Positions 1-6,130 of a stretch of DNA of 6,130 bases are shown piece after piece. Source of the stretch: Candidatus Omnitrophota bacterium (GTDB taxonomy: Bacteria; NPL-UPA2; BS750m-G34); NCBI GenBank assembly GCA_030640045.1, contig DAOWKF010000057.1, positions 1-6,130 on the forward strand, given 5' to 3'. The notes below the pieces were generated by a model that saw only the letters and a list, made by a program, of their open reading frames with translations, was not told the DNA's origin and did not search any database. The stretch's first letter is position 1, and every line of letters starts with the position of its first letter. Made by a program: the position numbers and the translations under genes.

Positions 1-1921
1 ATAGACGAGAAACCGCCTTGTGAGAACGAAAAAGTTTGCTTCTCTCCTTTTTAGAAAAAGTAAATTTTTGTAAAACCTCTCCCAGTTCAGCCATTGTCAG
101 GTTATGAGTTATTGCCATAAAGTATATTAACCACAAGGCCAAAAAATCCGAAAGAAAACAGCATCGGTGTGATTTAATCTCAGAAGAAAGACGGATAAGG
201 AGATTGTGGAGGCGCCGGTCATATTTTATTGATGGATGAATATAGGCCAGTTCATTAAGCTCAGCCATACGCTTTATGGCCTTGATAGGGTTTTCCTCAT
301 TAAGTATTGCGACTAATTCCTGACGAACCCTCTCAGGTGAAAGACTCTCAAAGAGTTCCAGCCTCACAGCCCTCTTAATAAGGTCCCGGGTCTCCGGGGA
401 AATGCTAAAATTATACCGCTCGGAAAATCTAACTGCTCGAAAAATGCGAGTGGGATCTTCTATGAAACTAAAATTGTGGAGGACCCGTATAATACCCTGA
501 CGAAGGTCCATTTCCCCTCCATAATAATCTATGAGGTGGCCGAAATGGCGGCGATTTAACTGGATGGCCAGCGCATTAATGGTAAAGTCACGTCTTGAGA
601 GATCGGTTCTGATAGAACTCTGGGGGATGACAGTAGGAAGCGCACCCGGCCGCTCATAGTATTCAATGCGGGCTGTAGCTATATCTATCTTAAAATCAGG
701 GACACTCACGACAGCTGTTTTAAATTTTTTATGTATGTGCAGCTTCCCGCCTATAATGCGGCTGAGCTTATTGGCAAAGAGAAGGCCATCTCCTTCTATT
801 ACTAAATCAATGTCCAGGTCTTTTACACCCAGGAGCAAATCGCGGACAAAACCCCCGACTAAAAATATACGCATATGAAGCTTGTCACCAAGCAGGCCAA
901 GGGTGCGGAAAAATTTTAGTAATTCAGAAGGCAAGCGTTTCTTCATAAGAGACAGCACCGGCCTCCCCTTCTCAGGCTGGATAGTTCCGGATTTTGGTTT
1001 TCCGATTTTTATACTGGACCGGATCGCGGAGATAAGTTTCATCCGGACTTTATCTAATTTTTTTTCCTTGATACTGGCTGAGGCAGCAGTAGTATGGCCG
1101 CCGCCCCCTAAAATCCTCGTGACCTTCCCTACGTCCATGGCACTCGTCTGACTTCTGGCTACAAGCTGTATCCTATCCTCCATTTTAACAAGTATGAAAA
1201 TCGCATCCAGATTTTCCATCTCTCTTAAAGAATGGGCAAGGACTGCTATATCTCCGACATATTTCGGGCTTGCAGCTTTAGCAATGTATACCCTGAGGCC
1301 GTTGAAATAATGGGTCTCAAGGGAATGAACCAAATCTTTTAAAATAGTTACCTGGTCATGGTTTAAAGGGAATGAAAGATATTTTGTCACAAGACCGAGA
1401 TTTGCTCCCTGCCTGATTAAAAACCTGACTGCCTTACGGTCCGATAAAGTGGTGGACGGAAAAGAGAGAGAACCTGTGTCTTCGTATATGCCCAGGACAA
1501 AAAGCGTTGCCTCAAGTGAAGTAAGTTTTATTTCCCTGCGCCTCAAAATATCAATAAGGATTGTGGTGGTGGCTCCGACCTTTTTAAAGACAAACTTTTT
1601 CGCCGAGATATCTTTCTCTATAGGCCGATGATGGTCGTAGATGTGTATCTCAATAGCTGTGTCCTGGGAAAGATTTTTAAACGGGCCAAGGCGGGATGCT
1701 GAAGAGGTCTCAACCACAATAAGCCGCTTGATTTTTTCCCGTTCAATCCCGCGGCTTCCGGTAATTTTAAGACGAGTGCCGAAATCGCGAAGAAACTGTT
1801 TAATATTTTCCTCCTGTGTTCCAAGAAATGCTATCCTGGCAGATGGATAGAGCCTGCGCGCGGCAACAAGCGAGGCAAGGGCATCAAAATCAGCGCCGGT
1901 GTGGGTGACGATTAAATCCAT
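1..1921 (-). CDS. DHH/DHHA1 phosphoesterase fused to tRNA nucleotidyltransferase/poly(A) polymerase, 3' end missing
   Basis: An open frame of 640 codons runs off the left edge, so the C-terminus is missing. The N-terminus is a DHH phosphoesterase (residues 1-150): THTGADFDA (H7, D11, D13), YDHHRP (D96-H97-H98) and YEDTG (D148). A DHHA1 domain follows (about 200-300) with GGGGH at 272-276. From about residue 350 comes a class II nucleotidyltransferase head: LVGGFVRD (355-361 region), LDID with catalytic D370 and D372, RRDFTINA (443-450) and EDPTRIFRAVRF (488-499). An RNA-binding neck begins near SPERVRQEL (528-536). Family knowledge: DHH/DHHA1 proteins cleave short oligonucleotides or pAp, and the second module adds C and/or A to tRNA 3' ends or polyadenylates RNA; which of these cannot be told here. 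The usual CBS pair between the modules is absent, and E71 replaces the motif II Asp. The ATG overlaps the previous stop (TAATG) without a nearby Shine-Dalgarno, which suggests coupled re-initiation. Confidence 0.93.
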   Translation of the reverse strand, partial: MDLIVTHTGADFDALASLVAARRLYPSARIAFLGTQEENIKQFLRDFGTRLKITGSRGIEREKIKRLIVVETSSASRLGPFKNLSQDTAIEIHIYDHHRPIEKDISAKKFVFKKVGATTTILIDILRRREIKLTSLEATLFVLGIYEDTGSLSFPSTTLSDRKAVRFLIRQGANLGLVTKYLSFPLNHDQVTILKDLVHSLETHYFNGLRVYIAKAASPKYVGDIAVLAHSLREMENLDAIFILVKMEDRIQLVARSQTSAMDVGKVTRILGGGGHTTAASASIKEKKLDKVRMKLISAIRSSIKIGKPKSGTIQPEKGRPVLSLMKKRLPSELLKFFRTLGLLGDKLHMRIFLVGGFVRDLLLGVKDLDIDLVIEGDGLLFANKLSRIIGGKLHIHKKFKTAVVSVPDFKIDIATARIEYYERPGALPTVIPQSSIRTDLSRRDFTINALAIQLNRRHFGHLIDYYGGEMDLRQGIIRVLHNFSFIEDPTRIFRAVRFSERYNFSISPETRDLIKRAVRLELFESLSPERVRQELVAILNEENPIKAIKRMAELNELAYIHPSIKYDRRLHNLLIRLSSEIKSHRCCFLSDFLALWLIYFMAITHNLTMAELGEVLQKFTFSKKERSKLFRSHKAVSRL

Positions 1922-2541
1922 TAAAAAAGAAATGGATTGGATCTCTTTTCTTCTCCGAGCGTAGTCTGAGGACCATGGCCCGGATAGACAACTACATCAT
2001 CAGGCAAAGAAAAAAGTTTTTCTCTAATAGATTTTAAAAGCGTGGGCAGCGAACCCCCTGGAAGATCTGTCCTCCCTATGGAACCGGCAAAAAGCGTATC
2101 ACCGCAGAAAAGGACATTATTGAAAAAAAGGCATATTCCACCGCGCGTATGACCAGGCGTATGGAGAACCTTAAGAGAGATATCTCCAAGGGAAAGGGTA
2201 TCCCCATCCTCTAAAAAATGGTCCGGTTTGAATGACGAACCGTTTATACCTGTAAGACGCGCCAGTTGATTAAAAATACCGGTAGTAAAAGTTGCATCTG
2301 CCTTGTGGATGTAAATAGGAGCGCCGGTTTCCTGCTTAATTTTACTATCGGCGCCTGTGTGGTCAGGATGGCCATGGGTATTGATAATAAACTTAACCCT
2401 TACATTTTTCTCTTTAATAACTCCCAATATTTTTTCCGGGTCTCCCCCGGGGTCGATAACTGCCCATTCATTTTTTTCTTTATCGCCGACGATATAACAG
2501 TTCACCTCAAGCGCTCCGACTATAAGAGGAATTATTTCCAT
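1921..2541 (-). CDS. MBL-fold metallo-hydrolase, glyoxalase II-like (YcbL type)
   Basis: A complete 206-residue metallo-beta-lactamase-fold protein, the normal length for short glyoxalase II-like hydrolases without the C-terminal HAGH domain. The metal-binding set is intact: THGHPDH (H56, H58, D60, H61), HTPGHT (H131), FCGDTLF (D148) and YPGHGP (H189). The stretches GSIGRTDLPGG (about 154-163) and the closing EEKRSNPF are typical of the YcbL-like branch. Family knowledge: these bind two metal ions and hydrolyse thioesters such as S-D-lactoylglutathione or related small substrates in the cytoplasm; the true substrate here is unknown. The start overlaps the ligA stop region by 10 nt. AAGG at 2549-2546, 4 nt before the ATG, can serve as a modest ribosome binding site, with AAGGAA a little further upstream. 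Another hydrolase of the fold is possible, but RNase J or an RNase Z-type enzyme is unlikely given the short length and the motifs. Confidence 0.93.
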   Translation of the reverse strand: MEIIPLIVGALEVNCYIVGDKEKNEWAVIDPGGDPEKILGVIKEKNVRVKFIINTHGHPDHTGADSKIKQETGAPIYIHKADATFTTGIFNQLARLTGINGSSFKPDHFLEDGDTLSLGDISLKVLHTPGHTRGGICLFFNNVLFCGDTLFAGSIGRTDLPGGSLPTLLKSIREKLFSLPDDVVVYPGHGPQTTLGEEKRSNPFLF

Positions 2542-4520
2542 AACGCCTTAAATTCCTTTTCGCTCAATGTCTTTATTCCGAGTTTCCCGGCGCGGTCAAG
2601 TTTTGAGCCGGGGTCATGTCCCACTACAATATAGTCTGTCTTTTTTGACACGAAGAGACTGACCTTTCCGCCAAGTTTTTCTATCAACCTCTCTGCTTCA
2701 CCACGGGTAAAATCATCCAATGAGCCTGTCAGAACAAACTTAAGGCCTCCAAATTTCTGCGCTTTAGTAACTTTAACAACGGCAATTTCAATGCCCGCCT
2801 TTTTGAATCTCGCTAAAACCTTTGAGGTGTCTTTTGATCTAAAAAAATGAAATATACTCTGGGCCATTGCCGGACCTATCTCATGGATTGCTTCTAATTC
2901 TTCGAGAGAAGCGCGAGAAAGTTTCTCCCGAGTCCGAAAACGAGCACCAAGAACTTCGGCAGCATGGATACCTACATGCCTTATCCCCAGGGCAAAAATA
3001 AAACGCGCAAAGGTTGTTTCTTTAGAGCGGGCAATCGCCTCTATCAAATTCTGAGCGCTTTTCTCAGCCATCCTCTCAATATCTGCAATCGATTTTTTAT
3101 CCAAAAAATAGAGGTCTGTATAGTCCATGACCATTCCCCGATCGACAAGCCGGCTTATGATGGCATCACCGAGGCCGTCTATATCCATTGCATTTCGTGA
3201 TGCAAAATGCTTGATCCTTTGTTCTACCTGGGCAGGACAACGCACATTTTCGCAACGAGTTGCGACCTCACCTTCTTCCTTTATAACTACACTGCTACAA
3301 ACAGGGCAACGCCCTGGCATAGCAAAAACCTTTTCTTTGCCAGTGCGGACGCTTCCCACAACCTTCACCACCTTTGGTATGACCTCTCCTCCCTTTTCCA
3401 GAATAACTCTATCGCCAATTCGGATGTCCTTTCTTTTTATTTCGTCCTCATTGTGAAGAGTAGCGCGGCTGATTGTGGAGCCCGAGAGCTCAACCGGCTT
3501 TAATATTGCAACCGGGGTGAGGGTCCCGGTACGGCCAACCTGCACCTCAATATCCTTAAGTTGTGTTGTGGCCTGCTTGGCTTGAAATTTATATGCGATA
3601 GCCCACCTGGGGCTTTTGGTAGTAGAGCCTAACACGCCTTGCCGGGTAAATTGATTTACTTTTATGACCAAGCCATCCACTTCAAAACCAAGTTTCTCCC
3701 TCTTCCCTTCCCACTCCTTACAAACTTCAATAGCATCTTTCATACTCCTGACTACCTTGATAAAAGGACTCACGCGAAAACCCATGTGTTTTAGAGCCTC
3801 CAGCGCAGAATAGTGCGTAGGCCAGTTAATTCCTTCTCTATGACCTATCCCATGGACAAAAAGATTAAGCGGCCGTTTTGCAACTTCGCGGGGATCCAGC
3901 AGCTTAAGTGAACCTGCTGCAGCATTACGGGGATTTGCCATAAGCACCTCTCCATTACGGCTCTTTTCTTTATTCAATTTCTCAAAACCTTTTCTATCTA
4001 TATATACCTCTCCCCTCACCTCCAGCAAAGAAATCCCTTCTCCGTTCTCGAGGTGAAGAGGAAGCGACTTAATCGTCTTTAGATTTACAGTGATGTCATC
4101 CCCCTTCACTCCATCACCTCTTGTAGAGCCATGAATAAATACCCCTCTTTCATATTCAAGGTTAATAGCAACGCCATCTATCTTTAATTCAATAACATAT
4201 TCTACAACCTTATGGGGCTTAAGATTACGGTGGATGCGTTTTTCGAATTCCAATAACTCCTCCGGGCTATACGCATTCTCAAGGCTCAGCATCGGGACCC
4301 GATGGGCAACCTGTTTAAATTCTTTAAGAGGCTCGCCTGCTATTCTCTGAGTAGGAGAATCCGGGATAACAAGGAAAGGAAATTGTTTTTCCAGCTTGAC
4401 CAGCTCACGATATAGACGGTCGTATTCACTATCTGTTATCTCAGGCTGATCTTCGACATAGTACTTACGGTCGTGATGTCTTATTTCCTGACGAAGTTTT
4501 TTTATTTTATCTTGATCCAT
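2532..4520 (-). CDS. ligA: NAD-dependent DNA ligase LigA
   Basis: Complete 662-residue bacterial NAD-dependent DNA ligase, of standard length. It seals 3'-OH/5'-phosphate nicks in replication and repair through an enzyme-AMP intermediate, releasing NMN. Domains in order: Ia NMN-binding region (YY at 20-21, ITDSEYD 28-34); adenylation domain with the nucleotidyl Lys K113 in KIDG (113-116), STRGDG (132-137) and NPRNAAAGSL (196-205); OB fold (about 320-400); a four-Cys zinc finger (C405, C408, C423, C428); helix-hairpin-helix repeats (about 440-580, including FALGIRHVG and HEIGPAMA); and a C-terminal BRCT domain (589-662, VLTGSL and GGKVS). No domain is missing. The ATG is forced: in-frame TGA and TAG lie 8-9 codons upstream with no other start codon after them. 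It overlaps the VanZ gene by 19 nt and has no strong Shine-Dalgarno, so coupling to VanZ translation is likely. Confidence 0.99.
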   Translation of the reverse strand: MDQDKIKKLRQEIRHHDRKYYVEDQPEITDSEYDRLYRELVKLEKQFPFLVIPDSPTQRIAGEPLKEFKQVAHRVPMLSLENAYSPEELLEFEKRIHRNLKPHKVVEYVIELKIDGVAINLEYERGVFIHGSTRGDGVKGDDITVNLKTIKSLPLHLENGEGISLLEVRGEVYIDRKGFEKLNKEKSRNGEVLMANPRNAAAGSLKLLDPREVAKRPLNLFVHGIGHREGINWPTHYSALEALKHMGFRVSPFIKVVRSMKDAIEVCKEWEGKREKLGFEVDGLVIKVNQFTRQGVLGSTTKSPRWAIAYKFQAKQATTQLKDIEVQVGRTGTLTPVAILKPVELSGSTISRATLHNEDEIKRKDIRIGDRVILEKGGEVIPKVVKVVGSVRTGKEKVFAMPGRCPVCSSVVIKEEGEVATRCENVRCPAQVEQRIKHFASRNAMDIDGLGDAIISRLVDRGMVMDYTDLYFLDKKSIADIERMAEKSAQNLIEAIARSKETTFARFIFALGIRHVGIHAAEVLGARFRTREKLSRASLEELEAIHEIGPAMAQSIFHFFRSKDTSKVLARFKKAGIEIAVVKVTKAQKFGGLKFVLTGSLDDFTRGEAERLIEKLGGKVSLFVSKKTDYIVVGHDPGSKLDRAGKLGIKTLSEKEFKALWK

Positions 4521-4858
4521 AGACTTGCTAAAACCCCCATACTATCACAAAATAAATCCCAGACGGCAACCTCACGTCCGGGCACAAAGTATTGATGGAA
4601 TTCATCGCTGATTCCGTACATAACTCCAAAAATACATGTCCATAAAATATGGTGTTGTTGAAAACAGGATCTTGAAGCATTCAGCAATGCTCTTCGAAGA
4701 AGTATTCCTAAAAATGCAAATTCAAAAAAATGAATTAATTTATCTGCGTGAGGGAAAAGAATAACTTTACCTAAAGGTTCAGAGAGAGACGAATAATAAA
4801 ATATAATCCCCGCATAGATTATAACCGGGATCCAGTGCTTCGCGAACTGTCTTATCAT
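4502..4858 (-). CDS. VanZ-family small membrane protein
   Basis: A 118-residue hydrophobic protein matching the VanZ-like family. Key features are SS at 23-24, DKLIHFFEF (39-47), the signature SDEFHQYFVPGR (84-95) and WDLFCDSMGV (100-109). About four membrane segments are seen, near residues 9-25, 42-58, 71-86 and 98-116, with the conserved acidic and His residues at or near their ends. The length is normal for single-domain members. Family knowledge: VanZ of enterococci gives low-level teicoplanin resistance, but most members, including short ones like this, have no known biochemical role, so resistance should not be assumed. It sits between a phosphoesterase and ligA, overlapping the upstream gene as ATGA and ligA by 19 nt. 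Its role in the operon may be partly to couple ligA translation; that is inference. Confidence 0.9.
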   Translation of the reverse strand: MIRQFAKHWIPVIIYAGIIFYYSSLSEPLGKVILFPHADKLIHFFEFAFLGILLRRALLNASRSCFQQHHILWTCIFGVMYGISDEFHQYFVPGREVAVWDLFCDSMGVLASLWIKIK

Positions 4859-5589
4859 TCTCCTATAGCCAGACGAACAGCCTCTATCTCCGGAAGACCT
4901 GCCTTACGAATCTTGGTCTGGGCTCCGGCTATATCGTATTGAACCCTTTTATATTCAAAAGTGCATTTTTCCGTATCGTAGATTAGGAAACATGCCCTCG
5001 GGTCGTGATCCCTCGGCTGCCCGATACTTCCGGCATTGACAATATAACGAAAATTTTCTTCTATCTTTATGGACGAAGAAACAAAATATTCAAAATTTTT
5101 CCCGCCTTTAAATATAACGGGAATATGAGAATGGCCTATAAAACAGACCTTTTCCTTAAAAAATTCAAAATTTTTATATGCATCGTCAATGGTGTATACA
5201 TACTGCCATTCGTCAGGCCTATCAAGAGAGGCATGAACAAAGACACAACCTCTTTCGCTTTTTAAAAGAGGTAAGGTGCTTAAAAATTCATTTTCATTTT
5301 GGTCAATAATTTTTTTTGTCCAGACTATTGCCTCCCGGGCAAGGGGATTAAAACGTGAGATAGGTGTCATTTCAGCAACTGCTGCATCGTGGTTGCCTGC
5401 TATACAAATACATCCTTTTTCTTTAATGAGTTCTCGCGTAAGGCTGATACATTCCTTTGGATTGGCTCCGTAACCAACGATATCACCCAGGCATATATAT
5501 TGATCCACCTTTTCTTTAAGCATTGCCTCAAGGCTTGCTTCATAGGCCTCTAAGTTAGAATGGATATCAGAAAAGATAGCATAACGCAT
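4855..5589 (-). CDS. Calcineurin-like metallophosphoesterase, YfcE/Metallophos_2 type
   Basis: A complete 244-residue cytoplasmic phosphoesterase with no signal peptide or membrane segment. All blocks of the dimetal site are present: SDIHSN (D8, H10), GDIVGYG (D36), GNHD (N66, H67), VHAS (H119) and GHSHIP (H153, H155). It closes with NAGSIGQPRD (185-194), typical of the short prokaryotic YfcE-like branch. Family knowledge: members hydrolyse phosphodiesters or phosphomonoesters with Mn, Ni or similar metals. Natural substrates are mostly unknown, so no specific reaction is assigned. It is the first gene of the run, starting 47 nt beyond the T-tract of the rRNA terminator. The ATG is fixed by the MRYAIFSDIH opening, where the first metal ligand sits at residue 8 as usual. 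No Shine-Dalgarno precedes it, and a promoter -10 box lies 6 nt upstream, suggesting a leaderless transcript. Its stop overlaps the VanZ start as ATGA. Confidence 0.94.
   Translation of the reverse strand: MRYAIFSDIHSNLEAYEASLEAMLKEKVDQYICLGDIVGYGANPKECISLTRELIKEKGCICIAGNHDAAVAEMTPISRFNPLAREAIVWTKKIIDQNENEFLSTLPLLKSERGCVFVHASLDRPDEWQYVYTIDDAYKNFEFFKEKVCFIGHSHIPVIFKGGKNFEYFVSSSIKIEENFRYIVNAGSIGQPRDHDPRACFLIYDTEKCTFEYKRVQYDIAGAQTKIRKAGLPEIEAVRLAIGE
4859..4864 (-). promoter_or_regulatory. Ribosome binding site of the VanZ gene, unusually close to the ATG
   Basis: AGGAGA directly abuts the VanZ ATG, leaving only 1 nt between GGAG and the start codon, where 5-9 nt is usual. It lies inside the last codons of the phosphoesterase gene. 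No other start codon in the right frame lies just downstream, so the ATG still looks correct. Re-initiation at the ATGA overlap may matter more than the spacing. Confidence 0.5.
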
Positions 5590-5595
5590 ACTATT

Positions 5596-5624
5596 AATAT
5601 AACATAATAATTAACAATCTTCAA
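5596..5624 (-). promoter_or_regulatory. Sigma70-like promoter of the five-gene operon
   Basis: On the minus strand, TTGAAG (5624-5619) and TATATT (5601-5596) are separated by exactly 17 nt. These match the consensus boxes at 4 of 6 and 5 of 6 positions. A T-rich stretch, the tail of the rRNA terminator, lies just upstream and could act like an UP element. The predicted transcription start falls on or next to the ATG at 5589. The region is AT-rich, so a chance match is possible, but this is the only space available between the terminator and the operon. Confidence 0.6.
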
Positions 5625-5635
5625 AAGAAAGTTAG

Positions 5636-5674
5636 GGAAAAACAAAAAAAACCCCATTTTTATATGGGGTTTTT
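5636..5674 (-). terminator. Intrinsic terminator of the rRNA operon
   Basis: A perfect 10-bp inverted repeat (5674-5665 pairing with 5656-5647, core TGGGGT/ACCCCA flanked by A:T pairs) encloses an 8-nt AT loop. On the minus strand the stem is followed by a T-rich tract, TTTTTTG then TTTTT. It begins about 5 nt after the 5S 3' end, so it closes the rRNA transcript and insulates the protein operon. Confidence 0.88.
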
Positions 5675-5679
5675 AAATT

Positions 5680-5795
5680 CCAAGCAACGACTTACTCTTC
5701 CATTCCGTTACCAGAATAGTACCATCAGCGCTGGAGAGCTTAACTACCGTATTCGGAATGGGAACGGGTGTTTCCTCTCCGCTATGGTTACTTGA
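5680..5795 (-). rRNA. rrf: 5S ribosomal RNA
   Basis: The minus strand reads as a typical bacterial 5S of about 116 nt. It includes ACACCCGTTCCCATTCCGAA, then GTTAAGC, CAGCGCTGATGGTACT and GAGTAAGTCGTTGC. The terminal helix is clear: CAAGTAAC at the 5' end (from 5794) pairs along all 8 positions with GTTGCTTG at the 3' end (to 5681), with one G:U pair. The ends are set by this helix and may be off by a few bases, since flanking T and A bases can extend it. It follows 23S closely and precedes the terminator; no tRNA gene follows it. Confidence 0.96.
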
Positions 5796-5810
5796 AAAAA
5801 CATAAATAAT

Positions 5811-6130
<320 letters not shown>

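Noticed and set aside
1059..1066. Run of eight A on the coding strand between the DHHA1 and nucleotidyltransferase modules, as a possible frameshift separating two genes
   Set aside because: The frame is continuous, with DHHA1 motifs before the run and nucleotidyltransferase motifs after it. The run encodes plausible Lys codons; no shift is needed to explain the fusion.
1618..1824. Minus-strand open frame of 68 codons
   Set aside because: It lies in another frame inside the DHH domain, whose own frame carries the DHH motif through the same bases.
2266..2634. Open plus-strand frame of 122 codons opposite the MBL and ligA genes
   Set aside because: It is antisense to two genes with complete catalytic motifs, has no recognisable domain and no ribosome binding site. 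The same holds for plus-strand frames at 666-878, 882-1151, 1449-1631, 1641-1850, 2964-3200, 3127-3456, 3207-3503, 5005-5265 and 5276-5473.
4502..4858. Glycopeptide resistance gene
   Set aside because: Only the family is shared with VanZ. No vanA-type ligase, VanX, VanY or regulatory genes are present, and the housekeeping setting argues against a resistance call.
5647..5674. The terminator hairpin acting on the plus strand
   Set aside because: The repeat is symmetric and has a few T on the plus side, but no plus-strand gene leads into it, while the minus strand has both the rRNA and the longer T-tract.

Overview
The window is bacterial, with GC in the mid-40s percent by eye. It holds the 3' end of an rRNA operon (part of 23S, then 5S) followed by a compact five-gene run. 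Everything lies on the minus strand, so transcription goes from right (6130) to left (1). The NAD-dependent ligase, the bacterial-type 5S/23S and the DHH/poly(A)-polymerase fusion all fit a bacterium. This style of fusion is known from Deltaproteobacteria, Aquificae and several uncultured candidate phyla. Omnitrophota or a similar lineage is possible, but no phylum can be fixed from this sequence alone.

Layout from right to left: 23S rRNA 3' part (6130-5811, cut by the window edge); a spacer of only about 15 nt; 5S rRNA (about 5795-5680); an intrinsic terminator (5674-5636); a sigma70-like promoter (5624-5596) with its -10 box 6 nt before the next ATG. Then come a calcineurin-type metallophosphoesterase (5589-4855), a small VanZ-family membrane protein (4858-4502), NAD-dependent DNA ligase LigA (4520-2532), a glyoxalase II-like metallo-beta-lactamase-fold hydrolase (2541-1921), and a DHH/DHHA1 phosphoesterase fused to a tRNA nucleotidyltransferase/poly(A) polymerase (1921 to beyond 1, cut by the left edge).

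All four gene junctions overlap (4, 19, 10 and 1 nt), and the only promoter I can see is the one after the rRNA terminator. The five genes therefore look like one translationally coupled operon. Three products act on nucleic acids or probably on nucleotides or phosphoesters (LigA, the DHH-nucleotidyltransferase, perhaps the metallophosphoesterase). The MBL hydrolase and the VanZ protein have no obvious shared pathway with them.

The points most worth a second look are: the last gene is a DHH-nucleotidyltransferase fusion with no room for the usual CBS pair and with Glu where the DHH family has a metal-binding Asp; the first gene looks leaderless; and the 23S-5S spacer is very short. I see no CRISPR array, mobile element, tRNA or clear new system. 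No stretch longer than 300 bases lacks a gene.
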